Shown here piece by piece: positions 6,500 to 10,695 of a stretch of 10,695 nucleotides of DNA. The position numbers and the translations under genes are program-made. This stretch comes from Pseudomonadota bacterium (lineage in GTDB: Bacteria > Pseudomonadota > Alphaproteobacteria > Rhizobiales > Methylopilaceae), in contig JAEWFF010000052.1 in NCBI GenBank assembly GCA_023388965.1, positions 1 through 10,695 of the forward strand, given 5' to 3'. Within the stretch, counting starts at the first letter, position 1, and each line of letters starts with the position of its first letter. The notes under the pieces were generated by a model. That model saw only the letters and a list, made by a program, of their open reading frames with translations, was not told the DNA's origin and did not search any database.

Positions 6500-7627
6500 A
6501 TGCGGCGTTTTATTCTCAGCGTGATCGCGGCCCTGTTCGCCATCGCGGCCATGCCTGCCACGGCCCAGCAATGGGAATCCGAAGCCGTCCTCAAGGAAAA
6601 GAAGAATACCTGGACGATCGGCATTTCCGGCGGAATGCTGGACACCACCAATATGCGGTTCGCCGACGAGATGGGCAAAGTGCTCAACGACGGCGACGAT
6701 CTGCGCATCCTGCCGATGATCGGTTTCGGCGCGACCTCGAATCTCGAAGACCTTCTGTATCTACGTGGCGTCGATGCGGCGTTCACGCAGTCCGACGTGT
6801 TCGAATATTTCGCGAAGGAGCGGGGAATCGGAAATCTTGCGAACCGCGTGCATTACGTCGCGCGCTTTCCGACCGCGGAACTGCATTTCATCGCGCCGAA
6901 GAAATACAGGACACTCGAGGATCTGCGCGGCAAGCGCGTGAGCTTCGGCCCGAAGGGAACGGCCGCCAGCCTGACCGCCAACATCGTTCTTGAGCGTCTC
7001 GGCATCGATGTCGAGCAGGTCTATCAGGATCACCGTACGGGCATGGCCGATCTCGAATCCGGCAAGCTCGATGCGCTGATCCGCTGCGCCGGCAAGCCGC
7101 TCGGTTTCGTGCGCAATATTCCCGCCGAATCCGGCCTGCACATCATTCCCGTGCCGTTCACCGAAAAGCTCGCGGATTATTACACGCTGAGCGAACTGAC
7201 CCACGAGCACTATCCCAACCTGATCGCGCAGGGCCAGATTGTCGATACGATCGGCGTGCCGACGGTTCTGGCGGTCTATAACTGGGAGCGCAACAATTCG
7301 CGCTATCGGCGCGTGGAGCGTTTCGTCGAGCGTCTCTTTCTGAACTGGGACAAGTTCCACAACGACGCGTTCCATCCGAGCTGGAAGGACGTCAATCTTG
7401 CTGCGACCGTTCCGGGCTGGAAGCGGTTCGACGTCGCCGAGCGCATGCTCAAGCAGGTCAGCGCCGAAGGCGATCGCCGCGAAGCGCTGGCGGGCGATTT
7501 CCAGAAGTTTCTTGAAAATTCTGGTGCTGCGATCGCGCCGAAGACGCAGGCCGAGCGCGATGCTCTGTTCCGCGACTTCATGGCGTGGCACGCGCAGCAG
7601 AACAAGGGCAAGCCGCGCCCCAATTAG
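6500..7627 (+). CDS. TAXI-family TRAP-type periplasmic solute-binding protein, without adjacent permease
   Basis: A 375-residue exported protein with a clear signal peptide (MRRFILSVIAALFAIAAMPA, cleavage probably after A22 in ATA-QQ). The mature part reads as a two-lobe binding protein of the TAXI group: WTIGISGG at the start of the first lobe (38-45), a GFGATSNLEDLLYLRGVDAA segment followed by FTQSDV, the LEDLRGKRVSFGPKGTAAS hinge-region motif, and a TRAP/TAXI-like continuation NIVLERLGIDVEQVY. The usual G-x-YYP-x-G stretch of the first lobe is replaced by GGMLDTTNMRF, so the protein is divergent and its ligand unpredictable. GGGGGAAAAAG just before ATG 6500 serves as ribosome binding site. 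TAXI proteins normally work with a fused TRAP membrane subunit; none lies nearby. The next gene, 77 bases on, encodes a Sel1-like membrane protein, probably in the same operon. Confidence 0.85.
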   Translation: MRRFILSVIAALFAIAAMPATAQQWESEAVLKEKKNTWTIGISGGMLDTTNMRFADEMGKVLNDGDDLRILPMIGFGATSNLEDLLYLRGVDAAFTQSDVFEYFAKERGIGNLANRVHYVARFPTAELHFIAPKKYRTLEDLRGKRVSFGPKGTAASLTANIVLERLGIDVEQVYQDHRTGMADLESGKLDALIRCAGKPLGFVRNIPAESGLHIIPVPFTEKLADYYTLSELTHEHYPNLIAQGQIVDTIGVPTVLAVYNWERNNSRYRRVERFVERLFLNWDKFHNDAFHPSWKDVNLAATVPGWKRFDVAERMLKQVSAEGDRREALAGDFQKFLENSGAAIAPKTQAERDALFRDFMAWHAQQNKGKPRPN

Positions 7628-7704
7628 GGTCGCGCGGCGGGGGACGCGTAAGGACGCACCACTTGACGGTGCTGGGCGCGGTGTTCGCGCCCGAGGGGGA
7701 AGTA

Positions 7705-8649
7705 ATGCATGATCCCTTGACGGTGAAAGACGATACGCCGGACGATGTGCTGCCCTATGCTCCGTCATGGGCGCGCGCACCGGGCTATCGTGCCACCCAG
7801 CAGAATGTGAGCTACGACTCGTTCTCCGACGAGGAGAATCCGAGCTATCGCTCGATGGCGCAGATGTTCGCGCCCCAGCCGCCGCCGGCCAAAAAGCCGG
7901 CGAGCCCGGCAAACAGGATGCTGCTTCGCTTCGGCCTCGTCGTCGGCGCAGCCGCGGCGGTGCTGGCTCTGTTCATCGGCTATGTCGCAACCAAATCGGG
8001 TGACGAATTCGCGGGCACCAACGCCGAGCGTTTCAAAGGCGTCAATCAGGCTGTCGCCGCCATCCAGGCCGTATTGACGCCGGAGTCCGGACCGGCAGCG
8101 CCCGAACCTCCGGCCGCCGAGACTTCTGTACCGGCCAGCGCGATCGACCGGCCGGTCGAGGCCAAACTTGTTCCGCCTGCGGATGCCAAGGTCTCGACCG
8201 ATCGTGGCGCCGCGCCCGAAGCCGCGCCCGTCGATACGAATCTGATTCCCGAGCCGGCCGCCGCTGCGCCTCTTCCGGAGCCGCAGGCGCCGGCACCGAC
8301 GGAAGTGGCGGCGCTCCCGGCCCGGGAAGCGCCTCCGGCACCTCCGCCGGAGCCGATCGTTCCGCAACTGACGGCGGGCGAACTGGCGATCCTGATGTCC
8401 AAGGGGCGCCGCTTTGTCGAGAACGGCGATTTCTCGTCGGCCCGGCCGGTTTACCGGCGCGCTGCGGAAGCCGGCTATGCGGAAGCGGCGCTCGCTCTCG
8501 GCGAAACCTACGATCCGATTGCCCTCGACGAGCATGGCGCTGTCGGCATGACGGCGGATGTGAAGCAGGCCCGGCATTGGTATGAGCGGGCGAGGGATCT
8601 GGGCTCGCTCGAAGCGCCGACGCGACTCGACCGTCTGCCGACCAATTGA
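7705..8649 (+). CDS. Single-span membrane protein with Pro/Ala-rich linker and C-terminal Sel1-like domain
   Basis: A 314-residue protein of unknown function. The order of parts is: a cytoplasmic N-terminus of about 71 residues, acidic at first and ending Pro/Lys-rich (PQPPPAKKPASPANR); one membrane span at about 73-95 (LLRFGLVVGAAAAVLALFIG); a long periplasmic linker at about 110-220, rich in Ala, Pro and Glu; and a helical segment from about 225 to the end that reads as one to two Sel1-like/TPR units (ENGDFSSARPVYRRAAEAGY, then DVKQARHWYERARDLGSLEA). Sel1-like repeats usually scaffold protein contacts. ATG 7705 is chosen because GAGGGGGA lies 4 bases upstream. It follows the TAXI gene by 77 bases with no terminator between, so the two may act together; that is inference. 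A perfect hairpin follows the stop. Confidence 0.75.
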   Translation: MHDPLTVKDDTPDDVLPYAPSWARAPGYRATQQNVSYDSFSDEENPSYRSMAQMFAPQPPPAKKPASPANRMLLRFGLVVGAAAAVLALFIGYVATKSGDEFAGTNAERFKGVNQAVAAIQAVLTPESGPAAPEPPAAETSVPASAIDRPVEAKLVPPADAKVSTDRGAAPEAAPVDTNLIPEPAAAAPLPEPQAPAPTEVAALPAREAPPAPPPEPIVPQLTAGELAILMSKGRRFVENGDFSSARPVYRRAAEAGYAEAALALGETYDPIALDEHGAVGMTADVKQARHWYERARDLGSLEAPTRLDRLPTN

Positions 8650-8651
8650 AC

Positions 8652-8687
8652 GGCTGCGGGACGCGTTGCGTCCCGCATTACGCAGCC
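8652..8687 (+). terminator. Candidate transcription-ending hairpin after the Sel1-like gene
   Basis: TGCGGGACGC (8655-8664) pairs perfectly with GCGTCCCGCA (8668-8677) around a GTT loop. GGC (8652-8654) can also pair with GCC (8685-8687), and a rival pairing GGCTGCG (8652-8658) with CGCAGCC (8681-8687) exists. The sequence after the stem is TTACGC rather than a T-run, so this is not a textbook intrinsic terminator. Its position, right after a stop codon and before a promoter-like region, supports a transcript-end role. Confidence 0.5.
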
Positions 8688-8698
8688 TGACGCCGGAC

Positions 8699-8781
8699 TG
8701 CTATGTCACAAATGCATAGCAAAATAATTGTGCGCGTTGCCTAACGCCTTGATTTTGCTAAAATAGCACCTTGATTTGGTG
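8699..8781 (+). promoter_or_regulatory. Likely pdhA promoter with palindromic operator-like sites
   Basis: This AT-rich stretch contrasts with its surroundings. Two palindromes share a half-site: TGCTATG-N9-CATAGCA (8699-8721) and TGCTA-AAA-TAGCA (8756-8768). TTGCCT (8737-8742) and TAAAAT (8759-8764) are spaced 16 bases and make a plausible sigma-70-type promoter, with the second palindrome lying over the -10. CCTTGATTT also occurs twice, at 8747-8755 and 8769-8777, exactly 22 bases apart. The arrangement suggests repression of the pdh operon by a DNA-binding regulator, but neither the regulator nor the start point is known. Confidence 0.5.
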
Positions 8782-8885
8782 AATCGGACCGTGCTCGCTT
8801 TTGCCGGATCATTCGGCTAACGTCGCCCAAAATTAGAAGCGGTCGAGCAAGACCGGTCCGCCCACGCAACAGGGAGCCTTCCGGG

Positions 8886-9911
8886 ATGGCTGCAGCCGCC
8901 AAGGCAAAAACCGCCAAGCCTCCAACCGAGCCTGGCGTATCCAATTCCATTTCCGCATTTTCGAAAGAGGAAGAGCTTCACGCCTTCCGCGAAATGCTCA
9001 ACATCCGCCGTTTCGAGGAAAAGGCCGGCCAGCTTTACGGCATGGGTCTGATCGGCGGCTTCTGCCACCTTTACATCGGGCAGGAAGCGGTCGTCGTCGG
9101 CGTGCAGATGGCGCAGAAAGAGGGCGATCAGGTCGTCACCTCCTACCGCGACCACGGCCATATGCTGGCGACGGACATGGACCCGAACGGGGTCATGGCC
9201 GAGCTCACGGGCCGGGCCGGCGGCTATTCGCGCGGCAAGGGCGGCTCCATGCACATGTTCAGCCGCGAGAAGAATTTCTTCGGCGGCCATGGCATTGTCG
9301 GTGCGCAGGTCTCGATCGGCACCGGCCTCGCCTTCGCCAACAGATACCGGGAGAACGGCCAGGTGGCCGTGACCTATTTCGGCGACGGCGCGGTCAATCA
9401 GGGCCAGGTCTATGAGAGCTTCAACATGGCGAAGCTCTGGAAGCTGCCGGTTCTTTATGTCGTCGAGAACAATCGCTACGGCATGGGCACGTCCTATACG
9501 CGTGCATCCTCGACCACCGATTTCTCGCAGCGTGGACGCAGCTTCGACATTCCCGGTGAGCAGGTCGACGGCATGGATGTACGCGCAGTGCGGTCGGCCG
9601 CCGAGCGCGCGCTCGAGCATGCACGCACCGAAGGTCCCTACATCCTCGAAATGCAGACCTACCGCTATCGCGGCCATTCCATGTCGGACCCGGCGAAATA
9701 CCGGTCCAAGGAAGAGGTCCAGAAAATGCGGGACGAGCACGATCCGATCGAGCAGGTCCGCAAGCGTCTGCTCGAAAAGAAGTGGGCGACCGAAGACGAT
9801 CTGAACAAGATCGATAAGGACATTCGCGCGATCGTGAATGCTTCGGCCGAATTCGCGACGAACGATCCCGAGCCCGATCCGTCGGAGCTGTGGACCGACG
9901 TTTACCTCTGA
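8886..9911 (+). CDS. pdhA: Pyruvate dehydrogenase E1 component, alpha subunit
   Basis: With PdhB it forms the E1 heterotetramer that decarboxylates pyruvate and acetylates the lipoyl group of the complex, yielding acetyl-CoA with E2. The 341-residue protein starts with a short Ala/Lys-rich tail (about residues 2-20), then the E1-alpha fold: MLNIRRFEEKAGQLYGMGL, CHLYIGQEAV, SYRDHGHMLA, and the thiamine diphosphate motif running from GDG (166-168) to ENN (N195-N196). RYRGHSMSDP (H264, S265) is the loop that carries the regulatory phosphoserine in mitochondrial E1; bacterial enzymes are generally not controlled that way. The length is normal for the heterotetrameric type. AGGGAG (8871-8876), 9 bases before ATG 8886, is the ribosome binding site. 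The promoter-like region 8699-8781 probably drives it, and pdhB follows after 26 bases. Confidence 0.97.
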   Translation: MAAAAKAKTAKPPTEPGVSNSISAFSKEEELHAFREMLNIRRFEEKAGQLYGMGLIGGFCHLYIGQEAVVVGVQMAQKEGDQVVTSYRDHGHMLATDMDPNGVMAELTGRAGGYSRGKGGSMHMFSREKNFFGGHGIVGAQVSIGTGLAFANRYRENGQVAVTYFGDGAVNQGQVYESFNMAKLWKLPVLYVVENNRYGMGTSYTRASSTTDFSQRGRSFDIPGEQVDGMDVRAVRSAAERALEHARTEGPYILEMQTYRYRGHSMSDPAKYRSKEEVQKMRDEHDPIEQVRKRLLEKKWATEDDLNKIDKDIRAIVNASAEFATNDPEPDPSELWTDVYL

Positions 9912-9937
9912 CCGGCGCTCACGAGAGACCAATCCGC

Positions 9938-10695
9938 ATGCCGATCGAAGTATTGATGCCTGCTTTGTCGCCGACCATGGAGTCGGGCAAGCTCGCCAAA
10001 TGGCTGAAAGCCGAAGGCGACACGGTGAAATCGGGCGATGTTCTCGCCGAAATCGAAACCGACAAGGCGACCATGGAAGTCGAGGCCGTCGATGAAGGCG
10101 TCCTCGGCAAGATATTGATTCAGGACGGCACCGAAGACATCGCCGTCAATACGCCGATAGCGATCATCCTCGCCGAGGGCGAGGATGCTTCGGCTGTTCC
10201 GGCCGCGCCGGAAAAACCCGCCGAGGCCGAGGCGCCCGCAGCCGAACAGAAGGCTGAGGAAAGCGCGCCGCCCGCCGCTCCCGAGAAGGGGCCTGCGCCC
10301 GATACGGCTCCGTCCGCCGTGGCCGCGCCGCCGAAAGTGGAAGTGCAGCCCGATCCGGAGGTGCCGGAAGGCACCGAAATGGTCCGGCAGACCGTGCGCG
10401 AGGCTTTGCGCGATGCCATGGCCGAAGAGATGCGCCGCGACGGCGACGTGTTCTTGATGGGCGAGGAAGTCGCGGAATATCAGGGTGCGTACAAGGCCTC
10501 GCAGAACCTGCTTGAGGAATTCGGTCCGAAGCGCGTGATCGATACGCCCATCACGGAGCACGGTTTCACCGGCGTCGGTGTCGGTGCGGCGCTCGCGGGC
10601 CTTCGTCCGATTGTCGAATTCATGACCTGGAATTTCGCCATGCAGGCCATGGACCAGATCATCAATTCGGCGGCCAAGACGCTCTACATGTCCGG
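9938..10695 (+). CDS. pdhB: Pyruvate dehydrogenase E1 component, beta subunit with N-terminal lipoyl domain (3' end beyond window)
   Basis: The frame stays open from ATG 9938 to the window end, giving 252 residues without a stop. Residues 1-80 are a complete biotinyl/lipoyl domain starting PIEVLMPALSPTMESGKLAK, with the attachment lysine K43 in EIETDKATMEVEA. Residues about 81-141 are a flexible Ala/Pro/Glu-rich linker. From about 142 the E1-beta fold starts (EMVRQTVREALRDAMAEEM), with FLMGEEVAEYQGAYK, the DTPITEHGFTG motif (E207 is the expected cofactor-contacting Glu) and VEFMTWNFAMQAMDQIINSA. The lipoyl domain on E1-beta is known from Zymomonas mobilis and is common in alphaproteobacteria; in most bacteria it sits only on E2. 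pdhC would be expected next. The ribosome binding site is weak (GAGAGA near 9923-9928). Confidence 0.96.
   Translation, partial: MPIEVLMPALSPTMESGKLAKWLKAEGDTVKSGDVLAEIETDKATMEVEAVDEGVLGKILIQDGTEDIAVNTPIAIILAEGEDASAVPAAPEKPAEAEAPAAEQKAEESAPPAAPEKGPAPDTAPSAVAAPPKVEVQPDPEVPEGTEMVRQTVREALRDAMAEEMRRDGDVFLMGEEVAEYQGAYKASQNLLEEFGPKRVIDTPITEHGFTGVGVGAALAGLRPIVEFMTWNFAMQAMDQIINSAAKTLYMS

Noticed and set aside
6761..7912. Minus-strand frame opposite the TAXI gene
   Set aside because: Antisense shadow of a gene with a signal peptide and clear binding-protein motifs; no content of its own.
8817..9932. Minus-strand frame of about 370 residues opposite pdhA
   Set aside because: It lies opposite a fully recognisable E1-alpha gene and has no motif.

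Overview
The window reads as a chromosomal segment of an alphaproteobacterium, most likely of the order Hyphomicrobiales (Rhizobiales) and perhaps near the Bradyrhizobium/Xanthobacteraceae side. The basis is the G/C-dominated third codon positions, the housekeeping order pyrG - kdsA - eno - ftsB-like - pdhA - pdhB, an E1-beta subunit that carries its own lipoyl domain, and intergenic palindromic repeats of a style I associate from memory with that group. The genus is an inference. Every gene lies on the + strand.

Layout: 2-238 is the tail of an unidentified gene cut by the window edge. 344-2812 is a tight pyrG-kdsA pair (CTP synthase and Kdo-8-phosphate synthase; CTP is also the cosubstrate that activates Kdo for LPS). 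2813-3466 has no gene and holds three different inverted-repeat elements side by side; the kdsA stop codon itself lies in a copy of one repeat arm. 3467-3847 encodes a small VOC/glyoxalase-fold protein. 3848-4403 is a GC-rich gene-free block with many short perfect helices and no credible gene. 4404-5687 is enolase, followed by a shortened copy of the repeat and a clear intrinsic terminator. 5917-6228 encodes an FtsB/DivIC-type division protein. 6500-8649 holds a two-gene unit, a TAXI-family periplasmic binding protein with no TRAP permease beside it and a single-span Pro/Ala-rich protein ending in a Sel1-like domain. 8886-10695 starts the pyruvate dehydrogenase operon (pdhA, then pdhB running off the edge), preceded by an AT-rich promoter region with four TGCTA/TAGCA half-sites.

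Enolase makes phosphoenolpyruvate, which feeds both KdsA and, through pyruvate, the PDH complex, so the conserved part is a coherent central-metabolism and envelope neighbourhood. Most of the window is ordinary housekeeping sequence. The parts worth a second look are the repeat nest after kdsA, the gene-free block before eno, the TAXI-Sel1 pair and its leader hairpin, and the operator-like region before pdhA. I saw no clear new defence, mobile or biosynthetic system, no tRNA or rRNA, and no CRISPR array.
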